A stretch of DNA of 64,000 nt from assembly GCA_009731425.1 (NCBI GenBank), contig AP018794.1, positions 1,123,960 through 1,187,959 of the forward strand, in the 5' to 3' direction. The notes under the pieces are model-generated. The model worked only from the letters and a program-made list of their open reading frames with translations. It had not been told where the DNA came from and did no database searches. The translations under genes were made by a program, and so were the position numbers. Position 1 is the first letter of the stretch, and each line of letters opens with the position of its first letter. The DNA is from Lachnospiraceae bacterium KM106-2 (GTDB lineage Bacteria; Bacillota; Clostridia; Lachnospirales; Lachnospiraceae). Positions 44,128 through 53,882 of this stretch are shown here, piece after piece.

Positions 44128-45555
44128 TTATGAAAATGGTTCATTTTTTTCAGGGATACAAATGCGGACGGTAGTTCCCATTCCTTCAATTGAATCGATC
44201 TGAAGATTATAAGCCTCTCCATAATAGAGTTTGATCCGTTCATCTACAGCTTTCAGGCCAAATCCCGTCTTATCATCTGTATTCATGGCATTTCGTACTT
44301 CTTGAAGACGATTGGGACTCATTCCATTTCCGGTATCTTCTACCGTGATATAGATCGTATCATCTTTTACCGTACAGATTACCTTGATGGAACTTTTGCC
44401 TCGTTTCTCCTTTACACCATGATAGAGTGCATTTTCTACTAAAGGCTGTAAGGTCAACTTAGGAATGGAACAGTTTAGGACCCCTTCTGGACAGTCGATA
44501 CTGAATTCTAGAATATCTCGATATCTTGCCTGTTGGATCGATAAATAACTTTTTGTATGTTCTAACTCATCCTTCAGGGTGATGACATCTTCTCCTTTGG
44601 ATACCATGGTTCGAAAGAAGATCGCAAGCTCTGAGATCATTTGAACCGCATCCTCGTTCTTATTGGATTCCACCAGCCAGATAATGGTGTCTAAGGTATT
44701 ATAGAGAAAATGAGGATTGATCTGCGCTTGTAACAGCATCAGTTCAGTCTTATGCTGTAATAACTGATCGGCTTTGATATTCTGAATTAAGATGAAGATC
44801 TTCTCTGCCATGCGCTGAATACCATCATTGAGATGATTGATTTCATAACTGTCACTTTCTACATTGGGTATAAAGAATTCCCCTTGTCCAACTTGACCAA
44901 CATTCTGACATAGTTTTACGATCGGGTCGGTGATAGAACGAGAAAATTTAAGACACCGCCTTAACATAAGAAAAGTGATCAGAATAATAACAAGGATGGC
45001 AAGACAAACGCTTTCAATACTATTTCTAGTCATCTTTGCTTCCAACTCTGACATGGAACCGGCTTCATAATAGATATAATCCATCATTCGGTTCTGGATC
45101 AAATTGGTGAGGACATAGATATTGTTATTTAACTGTGTCTTACGTTCTTGATAGGTTTTTGTCTTCGCCATTTCATACATCCGCTTTTTTAAGTTCTCAC
45201 AGTAATTAATCACATTTTCAATTGCCTCTTTGCTTTCTTTCCGATAGGTAGTATTCTGCAAGGATTCTGCAATTACAATTGCATCTTCTACTTCGGTAAC
45301 AGGGAGATTCGTTTGTTCTTTACTTCCAATCATAAAATGATACATCTTTAGATCGATATCTGTCTTAAAGTTAATGCCGAATTTACTGCTGACATTGACA
45401 TTATGGGTGATTTTCGAGTATTGATAGGCATAGATCCATAACGTGCCGATCACAAATACCATACATAATATAATCGCAAGTACCATGGTTAATATAATAT
45501 AGCGTAATTTTTCATGAAGACTTCTTGTCTTTGGAACTTTCCCTTCTCTTCTCAT
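44128..45555 (-). CDS. YesM-type sensor histidine kinase
   Basis: 475 aa. Two membrane helices (residues 15-38 and about 184-206) flank an extracellular sensing domain; then HAMP-like region (ITDPIVKLCQNVGQVGQGEF), the His_kinase block LQAQINPHFLYNTLDTIIWL with the phospho-His, and an ATPase domain (GNGMSPNRLQEV, GFGLKAVDERIKLYYG). It overlaps the response regulator gene by 4 bases (ATGA). Transcribed together with the regulator, and the ytf operon lies directly downstream, so it probably senses the sugar for that transporter. Confidence 0.9.
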   Translation of the reverse strand: MRREGKVPKTRSLHEKLRYIILTMVLAIILCMVFVIGTLWIYAYQYSKITHNVNVSSKFGINFKTDIDLKMYHFMIGSKEQTNLPVTEVEDAIVIAESLQNTTYRKESKEAIENVINYCENLKKRMYEMAKTKTYQERKTQLNNNIYVLTNLIQNRMMDYIYYEAGSMSELEAKMTRNSIESVCLAILVIILITFLMLRRCLKFSRSITDPIVKLCQNVGQVGQGEFFIPNVESDSYEINHLNDGIQRMAEKIFILIQNIKADQLLQHKTELMLLQAQINPHFLYNTLDTIIWLVESNKNEDAVQMISELAIFFRTMVSKGEDVITLKDELEHTKSYLSIQQARYRDILEFSIDCPEGVLNCSIPKLTLQPLVENALYHGVKEKRGKSSIKVICTVKDDTIYITVEDTGNGMSPNRLQEVRNAMNTDDKTGFGLKAVDERIKLYYGEAYNLQIDSIEGMGTTVRICIPEKNEPFS

Positions 45556-47183
45556 ATGGCCTTCACACCACCATTCCGGTATTCGCTCGGTGTCATCTTC
45601 TGTGTCTTTTTAAAGAGAAAACTAAAGTAATGTGAGTCACGGTAGCCTACTTCCATTGCAATACGTCCAGAGCGCATATTAGTACAACGTAACAGCTCTT
45701 TTGCCTTCTTCATTCGGATATCAGTTAAGTATTCAATAAACGTCCGTTTCATCTGTTGGCTAAATAGTGCACTGAAATGATTAGCACTGACATTTGCGAC
45801 GCGAGCAACTTTATTTAGCGAGATTTCTTCATCCATATAGTTATTCTCGATATAGGTAACTGCGCTCTCAATCATATTTTTATACTGATTCTTTGCTTTC
45901 TCTTCACGTAATAAGATTACCTCATTGAGTCGTTTCACAAGATAAGTTTCAATAGATGATTCATGATAGAGCTGATCTAAATTGAGGCCCTCTTTCTTAT
46001 CTTCCTGTGCTTCCTTCTCATACCCCATTTTCTGAAGAAATGAGATAATATTAAAATGGATCGTTAATAAGACATATTGACGGAACATGTTGGATTTTAA
46101 TGGCTTTGTGCCGATTAACTGAAGAAAATTATGAACAAAATCTACTGTTTCACTCTGAAGGCCGTTTATGAGAAAATTATGTATAATATCCGGGTTTAAG
46201 GCATCAATATCAATATTCTCCATATCTAGTGGCTCATGTGTATCTAATTCATGATCCGTCATCTCTTCATAACGGATAATCTTTTTATCTTCTAGATAAC
46301 GAAAGGCAAAGGCTTTCAGAGCACATTGATAGCTTTCATGGAGCTGACTAAGTCGATGAACTGGTTTACCAGTACACAGAAACCAATCGATTTCCTCCCT
46401 GGGAGGCGCAAATAACTCCGTTAGTTCTTTGATACATTGTTCGGTTAATTCATGAATGTTAGCTTCTTTTCCTCTAATGATGACGGCATAACTAAATAGT
46501 TGATAGCGAAATAATAAAAAGTTGGAATTTGTCTGAAAATATAGTTCCATGTTCTTTTGTAAGGATGCAGCAGATTCTGAATACTCATCTAAGACTCTCC
46601 GATGATCATCGATCGTATTGACCGAGAATAGGATGATATTATAAGCTTCTGACATGATATCAATTTTTAGCTCCTCAGCCCTCATATAAATACTTTGTAA
46701 AGAAGCATTTCCCTGAACTAATGCAGCGAAAAAGTCCTGTCTGGAATGTTGCTCATATTCTTGCATTTCCTGTTGAAACTTCTCATAGAAGATCTTCTGC
46801 TCATTCTCTTTTTCGTAATTGTCTCGTATTTCTTCCAAAATACTAATAAATTTCGACTTACTAATTGGTTTTAGTAAGTATTGCTCCACCCCTAGAGCAA
46901 TTGCTTTTTGCGCATATTGAAATTCACTATACCCACTGATAATAACGATTTTTGTACTTGGAAGTTCCTTCTTTACTAACTGGATCAACGTCAGGCCATC
47001 CATAAATGGCATCTTAATATCCGTAATTAAGAGATCTGGTCCTTTTTCCCGAATCATTGGTAATGCCATTTCTCCATCGGTCGCTTCTCCAATCAGTTCA
47101 AACCCATAGTCATTCCATGGAATCATCGTTTGAATTGATTCTCTAATGATGATTTCATCTTCTACCAAAAATACCTTGATCAT
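45552..47183 (-). CDS. YesN-type response regulator with AraC output
   Basis: 543 aa from ATG 47183, chosen because AAGGGGTGAAAC precedes it; an earlier ATG at 47255 has none. Receiver domain with FLVEDE, phospho-acceptor Asp in LLITDIKMPFMDG near residue 54 and Lys in LLKPISKS. A long middle region without clear family, then an AraC HTH domain (SLNKVARVANVSANHFSALFSQQMKRTF, IAMEVGYRDSHYFSFLFKKTQKMTPSEYR). Probably the activator of ytfQRT-yjfF. Confidence 0.9.
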   Translation of the reverse strand: MIKVFLVEDEIIIRESIQTMIPWNDYGFELIGEATDGEMALPMIREKGPDLLITDIKMPFMDGLTLIQLVKKELPSTKIVIISGYSEFQYAQKAIALGVEQYLLKPISKSKFISILEEIRDNYEKENEQKIFYEKFQQEMQEYEQHSRQDFFAALVQGNASLQSIYMRAEELKIDIMSEAYNIILFSVNTIDDHRRVLDEYSESAASLQKNMELYFQTNSNFLLFRYQLFSYAVIIRGKEANIHELTEQCIKELTELFAPPREEIDWFLCTGKPVHRLSQLHESYQCALKAFAFRYLEDKKIIRYEEMTDHELDTHEPLDMENIDIDALNPDIIHNFLINGLQSETVDFVHNFLQLIGTKPLKSNMFRQYVLLTIHFNIISFLQKMGYEKEAQEDKKEGLNLDQLYHESSIETYLVKRLNEVILLREEKAKNQYKNMIESAVTYIENNYMDEEISLNKVARVANVSANHFSALFSQQMKRTFIEYLTDIRMKKAKELLRCTNMRSGRIAMEVGYRDSHYFSFLFKKTQKMTPSEYRNGGVKAI

Positions 47184-47338
47184 TGTTTCACCCCTTCTAT
47201 TCCAACAATACATACAAACAAAACCATTATATGACATTTTGACTATAATTTCCATATGATACCATTTTGTTTTATGTGTTATACTAGAGATGTTGTACTA
47301 GTTATTAGGAACAAAAGAAGAAAGGAACGATAGATAAC

Positions 47339-48097
47339 ATGCTTGCAAATTATCACACACATACCTATCGATGTTATCATGCATCGGGAGAAGATAGAGA
47401 ATATGTAGAAGCAGCCATTCGTGGCGGAATCAAAGAACTAGGTTTTTCAGATCACTGTCCGTGGATTTTTCAAAATGGATATGTTTCTGATATGCGTATG
47501 GCACCACAAGAGGTAGATCTGTACTTTACTTCTCTTAAAAGATTAAAGAAAGAATACGAAACAGACATAACAATCCGGATTGGATTTGAAGCGGAATACT
47601 TACCAGAATTAGTCCAAAAGCAGGAACAATTTTTAAAGAATTATCCCGTTGATTATATGATCTTAGGGCAACATTTTCTTAGTCCTGAGCCTAATTGCAT
47701 CTATGCGGGTGCTCCTTCAAAGGAAGAACGTTATTTAAAACAATATGTCGATTTGATCATAGAAGGAATGAAAACCGGAAAATATCTTTATGTAGCGCAT
47801 CCGGATTTGTTCCATTTTACAGGATCAAACGAAGTTTACGAATTGCACATGACAAGATTATGTAAATTTTTAAAGAAAAATGATATACCAGTAGAAATCA
47901 ATATGTTAGGATATCTCGATCATCGTCAGTATCCATCGGATCGTTTTCTAACGATCGCTAAAAAGGTTGGTAATTCAGCTATTATAGGTGTGGATGCCCA
48001 TCAGCCGGAACGTCTCTATGACTTAAAAGCACAAAAGGCTTGTGAAGAGATTGCAAAAAAATATCAATTACCATTAGTGACTCAGCTAACAATATAA
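47339..48097 (+). CDS. PHP-domain phosphatase, histidinol-phosphatase type
   Basis: 252 aa. Metal ligands are plain: HTHTYRCYHA at residues 6-15, GFSDHCPW, GFEAEY, LGQHF, VAHPDLFHF and GVDAHQP near the end, the set of the PHP superfamily, closest to HisK-type histidinol-phosphatases. No his genes are near, so the true substrate is open. It is a monocistronic gene read away from the two-component system and ends at a hairpin terminator. Confidence 0.85.
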   Translation: MLANYHTHTYRCYHASGEDREYVEAAIRGGIKELGFSDHCPWIFQNGYVSDMRMAPQEVDLYFTSLKRLKKEYETDITIRIGFEAEYLPELVQKQEQFLKNYPVDYMILGQHFLSPEPNCIYAGAPSKEERYLKQYVDLIIEGMKTGKYLYVAHPDLFHFTGSNEVYELHMTRLCKFLKKNDIPVEINMLGYLDHRQYPSDRFLTIAKKVGNSAIIGVDAHQPERLYDLKAQKACEEIAKKYQLPLVTQLTI

Positions 48098-48099
48098 AG

Positions 48100-48145
48100 A
48101 AATCCCCTCTCAGATCAAAATGATTTGAAAGGGGATTTTATTTCG
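48100..48145 (+). terminator. Terminator between PHP phosphatase and BlaI
   Basis: AAATCCCCT (48100-48108) pairs with AGGGGATTT (48130-48138), then TTATTT. Lies 3 bases after the PHP stop and 9 before the converging BlaI stop, so it may serve both. Confidence 0.75.
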
Positions 48146-48153
48146 TTATACTA

Positions 48154-48522
48154 TTAAAATTTTTGTTCACTGATAATTCGTTGTAATTCTAAAATTTCAG
48201 CAGTGCTTAACTCCTGTGACTGTAGATAATCCGTAAAGAATTTACTTAACGATCCATTAAACAATTTATCTAATAACGCGTTAGTTTCAATGACCTGTAC
48301 GCTATGCTTCGTAATAGCCGCTCTACAGATGAAACCAGGATCTTCTCTCTTGATCGCACCTTTATCGATGAGACGCTTGATGACGGTATATGTCGTGTTC
48401 TTTTCCCATCCAATATATTCTTTCACAATTTTAGAGATATCTTTCGCTGCGAGGCTCTTATTAGACCATAACAGTTCCATAATATTTAATTCTCCTTCAT
48501 GCAAACGAATTTCTTTCATCAT
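48154..48522 (-). CDS. BlaI/MecI-family repressor
   Basis: 122 aa, the usual length. Winged helix-turn-helix: LHEGELNIMELLWSNKSLAAKDISKIVKEYIGWEKNTTYTVIKRLIDKGAIKR, the second half being the classic NTTYTVIKRL recognition helix, followed by a dimerisation helix. No blaR-type sensor peptidase is adjacent. Palindromes matching BlaI sites lie upstream, so it is likely self-regulated. Confidence 0.87.
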   Translation of the reverse strand: MMKEIRLHEGELNIMELLWSNKSLAAKDISKIVKEYIGWEKNTTYTVIKRLIDKGAIKREDPGFICRAAITKHSVQVIETNALLDKLFNGSLSKFFTDYLQSQELSTAEILELQRIISEQKF

Positions 48523-48542
48523 TGGTTCACCTCGTAATGAAA

Positions 48543-48630
48543 CTACATATGTAGAAAATAAGTTCCACAGATGTAGTCTGTTTAATTTTTCTGTCGTAAA
48601 AATAAATGATTTGTTTCTACCATGGTAGAA
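48543..48630. promoter_or_regulatory. BlaI-type operators upstream of the repressor
   Basis: CTACATATGTAG (48543-48554) is a perfect 12-base palindrome of TACA/TGTA type, the BlaI/MecI half-site; a related ATGTAGT follows at 48571. A second perfect palindrome TTCTACCATGGTAGAA is at 48615-48630. Both lie in the 150 bases between blaI and the RluD-family gene. Confidence 0.55.
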
Positions 48631-48672
48631 TGCGTTTATTTACACGAATAATGAGCCAAAGTGATACTTGTA

Positions 48673-49593
48673 TTACCTTAGCTTATTTAATAGTGTAGTA
48701 AAGTATTCTGGTAATGGAGCTTCAAACTCCATATACTCTTTGGTTGTCGGATGAATAAATCCAAGTACACGAGCATGGAGCGCCTGACCTTCAAGATGGA
48801 ATGGATTTTTATTTGGACCATAAATATCATCGCCAAGTAAAGGATGATGGATACTTGCCATATGGACACGAATTTGATGAGTACGACCGGTTTCTAGTGT
48901 ACATTCTACATGCGAATATCCTTTTCCTAAATTTTCGAGAACACGGTAATGCGTTACGGCATGCTTTCCGTTTTTTGGATTGATCGCCATCTTCTTTCGG
49001 TCGACAGGATGACGGCCAATTGGTCCTTCGATCGTTCCATCTTCCGTCTTAAATGTTCCATAACAAATAGCTTCATATTTACGTGTAATAGAATGGACTT
49101 TTAATTGTTCTGCGATACAGTTATGAGCATTATCGTTTTTACAAACGATCAGAACTCCTGTTGTATTCATATCGATACGATGAACGATACCAGGTCGCAT
49201 CACACCATTAATTCCGGATAATTGTCCTTTACAATGATGTAGGAGTGCATTTACTAACGTTCCACTGTAATGACCGGCAGCTGGATGAACGACCATTCCC
49301 TTTGGCTTATTGATTAAGATAACGTCAGAATCTTCATATAAGATATCTAAAGGAATATCTTCTGGTTCAACATCAAGTTCTTTCAATTCAGGAAGCTGAA
49401 GTAAGATTTCATCGTTTTCAGCTACCTTATAGTTCGCTTTTACTATTTTATCATTAACTAAGACAGCTTCTTCTTTTAGTAATTTCTGAATATAGGATCT
49501 TGTCATATCATCACAATAGGTAGATATGACTTTATCAATACGGATGCCCTTTTGATCGGCATCTACTTTAAATTCTAGTTTACGTTCTTCCAT
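48673..49593 (-). CDS. RluD-family pseudouridine synthase
   Basis: 306 aa. N-terminal S4 RNA-binding domain (KGIRIDKVISTYCDDMTRSYIQKLLKE), then the catalytic domain with GIVHRIDMNTTGVLIVCK, whose Asp is the nucleophile (family consensus HRLD), and GRTHQIRVHMASIHHPLLGD. RluD-type enzymes modify uridines of 23S rRNA. It lies 20 bases after lspA in the same direction, part of the lspA-rluD-aroB group common in Firmicutes. Confidence 0.9.
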   Translation of the reverse strand: MEERKLEFKVDADQKGIRIDKVISTYCDDMTRSYIQKLLKEEAVLVNDKIVKANYKVAENDEILLQLPELKELDVEPEDIPLDILYEDSDVILINKPKGMVVHPAAGHYSGTLVNALLHHCKGQLSGINGVMRPGIVHRIDMNTTGVLIVCKNDNAHNCIAEQLKVHSITRKYEAICYGTFKTEDGTIEGPIGRHPVDRKKMAINPKNGKHAVTHYRVLENLGKGYSHVECTLETGRTHQIRVHMASIHHPLLGDDIYGPNKNPFHLEGQALHARVLGFIHPTTKEYMEFEAPLPEYFTTLLNKLR

Positions 49594-49613
49594 GTAAAAC
49601 CTTCCTGAACTAC

Positions 49614-50108
49614 TTATTTTTCTTTCTTTTTCGTTAGAAAATGAAAATCTTCATCTTTATAATAAAATAAGAATAAGACGAATAATGTGATCGCTGATAC
49701 AGTCACATAACAATCAGCTACATTAAATACTGGGAAGTCGATCAATTCAAAGTACAAGAAATCAACGACATAATTATAGATCAGACGATCGATGAGATTA
49801 CCAATTGCGCCTGCAACCATCACAAGGAGTAAAATAGAAAGTGGACGATACTTTTTATCTTCTGGCATGCGTTTAAATACAAAATAAATGCCAGCTAATA
49901 CAATGATCGTAATTACGAGAAAAAAGAGCACCTTATTTTGCAGCATTCCAAATGCAGCACCACGATTCTCAACATATTCTAAACAGAATACATTCTTTAT
50001 GATGGATATGACCTTACCTCCAGATAAGGTAGATTTTGCCCATATCTTTGTTAATTGATCGATCAATACTAATATAGCAATGAGACCAATACCTTTTAAT
50101 TTCTTCAT
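49614..50108 (-). CDS. lspA: Lipoprotein signal peptidase II
   Basis: 164 aa, four membrane helices. Conserved blocks: YVENRGAAFGML, VVAGAIGNLIDRL with catalytic Asp, and FPVFNVADCYVTVS with the second catalytic Asp. It removes signal peptides from prolipoproteins at the lipobox Cys. Several lipoprotein genes lie in this window, for example ytfQ. Start follows GGAGGAT. Confidence 0.95.
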   Translation of the reverse strand: MKKLKGIGLIAILVLIDQLTKIWAKSTLSGGKVISIIKNVFCLEYVENRGAAFGMLQNKVLFFLVITIIVLAGIYFVFKRMPEDKKYRPLSILLLVMVAGAIGNLIDRLIYNYVVDFLYFELIDFPVFNVADCYVTVSAITLFVLFLFYYKDEDFHFLTKKKEK

Positions 50109-50120
50109 ATATCCTCCAGA

Positions 50121-51227
50121 TTAATCTATTACAAACTTAATAGCTGAAAGCATTTCTTCTTCCGTAATACTATCATCTATTAAAGCATTGCCAATATGTT
50201 GTAATATAATAAATTTAATTTTGCCTGAAATCATTTTCTTGTCACTCTTTGTTGCTTGGAGAACCTCGTTGGGAGAAATATCACTTGTTTTGACAGGCAA
50301 TTCAAATAGCTGTAACGTTTCCACAAGCTGTTGGACCTCTTCTAATGATAAATAACCTCGCTGATACGAAACATGAGCAGCGGCCACAAGTCCAATTGCT
50401 ACGCATTCACCATGTAATAAGGTGAAGTTTTTACATTTTTCAATGGCATGTCCAATGGTATGTCCTAGATTTAAGAGAGCTCGCTCTCCTTGTTCTGTAA
50501 AGTCATGCTCTACAACCTGCTGTTTATGATAGCAACAATTATAGACCATCTGGGACATGGCATTTAGGTCATAACTCATTAATTCATGCGCATGTACTCT
50601 TAACCAGTTATAAAAGTCCTTATCATTGATCAGTCCATATTTTATGACCTCTCCAAAGCCAGAAGCATATTGACGTCTCGTTAATGTTTTTAGACAATTT
50701 AAATTAATATATACACTTTTAGGTTGATAGAATGCGCCAACCATATTCTTATAGGAATCCAAATCAACACCGGTTTTTCCGCCAATACTGCTATCCACCA
50801 TAGCAAGTAATGAAGTAGGGAGCTGAATAAAATCAATTCCCCTAAGGTACGTTGCAGCTGCAAATCCCGTTAGATCACCGACGACACCGCCTCCTAGGGC
50901 AACTAAGAGATCGTGACGATCAAAGTGAGCCGGAATCAGTGTTTCATAGAGTTTAGTGACCGTATCTAACTTCTTGCTTTCTTCTCCAGCAGGAAAAGTA
51001 AATGTGATCACTTCCTTTGCACGTTCACGAATCCGCTTACTGACCTCTTCCACATAATATTTCCAAGTATTCGAATCACAAACAATACAAACTTTACGAT
51101 TCGTTACAGAAAGCTTATCTAGTTCTTGATAGAAAGCATCATAGGAAGATTCCAATCTAATATCATAAATCGGACGTCCATCCTGATGAATATGCAATTG
51201 ATTGTTCTCGTATGTAGCGAACTGCAT
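50121..51227 (-). CDS. aroB: 3-dehydroquinate synthase
   Basis: 368 aa. NAD-binding and active-site motifs are clear: ALGGGVVGDLTGFAAATYLRG, PTSLLAMVDSSIGGKTGVD, GEVIKYGLI, NLGHTIGHAIE with metal-binding His, and LHGECVAIGL. Catalyses cyclisation of DAHP to 3-dehydroquinate in the shikimate pathway. It is upstream of lspA by 12 bases in an operon. Confidence 0.95.
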   Translation of the reverse strand: MQFATYENNQLHIHQDGRPIYDIRLESSYDAFYQELDKLSVTNRKVCIVCDSNTWKYYVEEVSKRIRERAKEVITFTFPAGEESKKLDTVTKLYETLIPAHFDRHDLLVALGGGVVGDLTGFAAATYLRGIDFIQLPTSLLAMVDSSIGGKTGVDLDSYKNMVGAFYQPKSVYINLNCLKTLTRRQYASGFGEVIKYGLINDKDFYNWLRVHAHELMSYDLNAMSQMVYNCCYHKQQVVEHDFTEQGERALLNLGHTIGHAIEKCKNFTLLHGECVAIGLVAAAHVSYQRGYLSLEEVQQLVETLQLFELPVKTSDISPNEVLQATKSDKKMISGKIKFIILQHIGNALIDDSITEEEMLSAIKFVID

Positions 51228-51285
51228 TTGAATCCCTCCTTGAATTTAACTCTTTTTATTTTACTCTAAATTAGTAGAAAAGAAA

Positions 51286-51337
51286 AGACTTTTCTCGTTT
51301 TACAAGTCATTTGAACTATGTAAAGCGAAAAAAGTCT
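51286..51337 (-). terminator. Terminator after the secreted protein gene
   Basis: AGACTTTTCTCGTTTTAC (51286-51303) and GTAAAGCGAAAAAAGTCT (51320-51337) form a long imperfect stem, and TTTCTTTTC follows on the minus strand, downstream of the stop at 51365. Confidence 0.75.
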
Positions 51338-51364
51338 ATTGGCTGTTGATCTGTTAATTAAGTG

Positions 51365-52492
51365 TTATTTTAAGAACTTGATTGAGTAACTTCCTGAATT
51401 TTTCTTAGAATTCTTTGTTACCTTGATGTAGTAAGTTCCCTTTGGTAATGAAGAAGAAAGTGTTGATGTAATTTTTGTAGTATATGTTTGGTTTACACTA
51501 TATAAATTCTTTTGGAAAGTACCTCTTACATTTAATCCTTTTGCAGGAGTGATTTGGAATTGGAAACTATCACCAGAACCACCGCAACTTGATTTTAATT
51601 GTAATTTAAGAGCTTGTTTTTTAGTTAAAGTTACTTTGTACCAATCAGCTTTTTTTGTACTTTCTGTTGGAAGGAAAACACCTTTTACTGTTTTACCAGC
51701 TTTAATTGCTTTTGCTCTTTTCTTACTAGAACCACTTTTTTCAGAAATTTTTGTATTTTTATATTGAACTATTGCATAATCTGCACTTGCTTTAAATTTC
51801 AAGTAATAAGTTCCTTTTTTAACAGCAAAGTTTGTCTCTCCTGTAGAACCTAAATATGGTTTTGTTGAAATTTGACTTTTCTTTGAGTTACAAAGTGATA
51901 CATAAGAGCCGTATTTAGCAGCATATTTAACGTTAACAGATCCAGTATTATTTACTTTGACTTTTACATAAGTATCTTTAGTAGAATTAAGTGCGATTAC
52001 TTTTTTAGATCCTGATTTTAAAGAAGTTGCAGCAGGGATAAACTGAGTAGCAACACCTGCATTATAACCAGCAATACTTGGTCCATAAGCGGATAAGCCT
52101 AAATAATATGTACCAGCTCCCACATAAACTCCACTTCCGTTAGTTAATCCAGAACGAATAACTGTGTTACATTCAGCATCAGCATAAAGTGCATAGCTTA
52201 AGCTAATATCATTTCCAGCTGTAGCTGCAAACATAAAATAACCACTCTTTGTAAGAGTAACAGGTACTACACCTTTAATATAACTAGTGCCATCATTTGC
52301 TACACTAACTTGGTATACATCAGTGTTATCTAATTGAGCTTGAGTCGTACGATCTGCTGGAGTGATACCTGATACAGCAACTCCTGTATTATAATCCGTA
52401 ATAGCAGTTACGCTTGCTTCTGATTTGATGGATGGGCATAGCATGATAGCCATAGCCATTACAAACATCATTAGTAGATTTTTCTTTTTCAT
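51365..52492 (-). CDS. Secreted protein with PPC-like repeats (1)
   Basis: 375 aa. Signal peptide (LLMMFVMAMAIMLCPSIKSEA), then beta-rich repeats resembling pre-peptidase C-terminal domains, seen in SKSGSKKVIALNSTKDTYVKVKVN, SKKRAKAIKAGKTVKGVFLP and the terminal LPKGTYYIKVTKNSKKNSGSYSIKFLK, the usual PPC ending. No catalytic domain or anchor. Strongly similar in plan to the gene directly upstream (52587), so probably a tandem duplication. Possibly a carbohydrate or cell-wall binding protein. Confidence 0.7.
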   Translation of the reverse strand: MKKKNLLMMFVMAMAIMLCPSIKSEASVTAITDYNTGVAVSGITPADRTTQAQLDNTDVYQVSVANDGTSYIKGVVPVTLTKSGYFMFAATAGNDISLSYALYADAECNTVIRSGLTNGSGVYVGAGTYYLGLSAYGPSIAGYNAGVATQFIPAATSLKSGSKKVIALNSTKDTYVKVKVNNTGSVNVKYAAKYGSYVSLCNSKKSQISTKPYLGSTGETNFAVKKGTYYLKFKASADYAIVQYKNTKISEKSGSSKKRAKAIKAGKTVKGVFLPTESTKKADWYKVTLTKKQALKLQLKSSCGGSGDSFQFQITPAKGLNVRGTFQKNLYSVNQTYTTKITSTLSSSLPKGTYYIKVTKNSKKNSGSYSIKFLK

Positions 52493-52563
52493 ATTTATAC
52501 TCTCCTTTTATTTTATCAATCTATATGCTAGCAAAAAATAGTTCCATTTGCAACCAAAATTGG

Positions 52564-52585
52564 CATAAAAAAACAGCTGTTATTT
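52564..52585 (-). terminator. Hairpin between the two secreted protein genes
   Basis: AAAAAACAGCTGTTATTTTTT: CAGCTG core with A and T flanks forms a small stem and T run right at the stop of the upstream gene (52587). Confidence 0.6.
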
Positions 52586-52586
52586 T

Positions 52587-53720
52587 TTAATGAATTCGTT
52601 TGACGGTATAATTACCGGACGTCTGACTTGTATTCTTGATTATCTTCACATAATAAGTACCCTTTTTTAAGGTCTGATCGATCTGATATGGTAGGCGGAT
52701 CGTATTACTATAATCAAGCCCGCTCATATCAAATGTGATCTTGTTCTTTAGCTTTGCACTTGTAATTTCCACTCGGAACTCATCCGAATTCACATTTCCG
52801 GTAAATTGAAGTTTCAAGGTTGAATTTTTCTTTAAAATAATCTTAAACCAATCGATCTTTCCGCTCTTATCAGAAGTGGTAAGAATTCCGTTCATCTTCT
52901 TATTTGTTTTAAGAGTAGCAGCTTTTACTTTCTTTGCTCCGCTGCGGTCTATGATTTTATTCGTATGTAGTGTTATGTGACAAAGCAGACTATTGCTTTG
53001 CAGCTTTAAATAGTAACTTCCTTTTGATACACCAAAAATTGTTTGCTTCGTCTCATCGCAGGACGAGTTAAGATAGACTAAGTTGGTGACAGGAACCTTT
53101 GACTCATCGCACAGCTGTACATATCCTCCATAAAATCCATCATAGTCTATCGTTAAGATACCATCTTGGGGAATTATGACATGAACAAAGGATGGATTAT
53201 TAGAATCCGAGGCAATCGGATAAAGCTTATCAAATTGTGCATCTAAATCAACATTTGATATCAGCTTTGCTTTGAAATCAATTGTTAACGTATTTTCGAT
53301 GGTACTCTCTTGGATCTTTAGGTAATAAGTTGTTGGTGTATTTAGATAATATTGAGTCTTATAAGAAGTAAAATCTGCGAGTCGATTCGTACAGTCAGCA
53401 TCAGAATAAAGAGCTGCAGGAACCGCTGATCGTGTTGCTTTATTAAGAATTGTAAGTTCAAGAGTACCAGCTGTGTTGATAGAAATAGGAATGACATCTT
53501 CTACACGAAAACCGGTCTCGTTGGTTAGAATTGCTTCATATTGTTGTCCGTGATCCAATACAGATGTTTCATTTGATCCAATTACCGCGATTTGCGAAAC
53601 CGTGGTCCCATTTGAAGTATCAGTTAAACTAGTAACCGAAGCTAAACATCTTTGTGTAGGAAGAAAGAATAAGAACAATAAAAATAAGATAGGAAACAGT
53701 CCACCATACCATTTTCTCAT
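52587..53720 (-). CDS. Secreted protein with PPC-like repeats (2)
   Basis: 377 aa, a divergent paralogue of the gene that follows it. Signal peptide (LFPILFLLFLFFLPTQRCLA), similar repeats and the same terminal pattern (LKKGTYYVKIIKNTSQTSGNYTVKRIH). Middle KIDWFKIILKKNSTLKLQFTG and KADWYKVTLTKKQALKLQL correspond between the two. Function unknown. GGGGG-type ribosome binding site precedes the start. Confidence 0.7.
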   Translation of the reverse strand: MRKWYGGLFPILFLLFLFFLPTQRCLASVTSLTDTSNGTTVSQIAVIGSNETSVLDHGQQYEAILTNETGFRVEDVIPISINTAGTLELTILNKATRSAVPAALYSDADCTNRLADFTSYKTQYYLNTPTTYYLKIQESTIENTLTIDFKAKLISNVDLDAQFDKLYPIASDSNNPSFVHVIIPQDGILTIDYDGFYGGYVQLCDESKVPVTNLVYLNSSCDETKQTIFGVSKGSYYLKLQSNSLLCHITLHTNKIIDRSGAKKVKAATLKTNKKMNGILTTSDKSGKIDWFKIILKKNSTLKLQFTGNVNSDEFRVEITSAKLKNKITFDMSGLDYSNTIRLPYQIDQTLKKGTYYVKIIKNTSQTSGNYTVKRIH

Positions 53721-53826
53721 ATAAACACCCCCTTAAATCTTTATAATACCCATGCTACCACATGAATTCATATTTTACAATATATTACAGAATTATTAAT
53801 TAAAAAGATCTAGAGGTTAGAATAGA

Positions 53827-53870
53827 ACAAAGCAGCTGTCGTTTATTGTACTGAACGACAGCTGCTTTGT
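53827..53870 (-). terminator. Terminator of tdk
   Basis: ACAAAGCAGCTGTCGTT (53827-53843) and AACGACAGCTGCTTTGT (53854-53870): perfect 17-bp stem, 13 bases after the tdk stop on the minus strand, followed by TTCTATTCT. Confidence 0.88.
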
Positions 53871-53882
53871 GATTCTATAGTT

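Noticed and set aside
53827..53870. The 17-bp perfect inverted repeat after tdk as a mobile element end
   Set aside because: Its position, loop and following T-rich sequence on the minus strand fit a terminator of tdk, and no second copy was seen.
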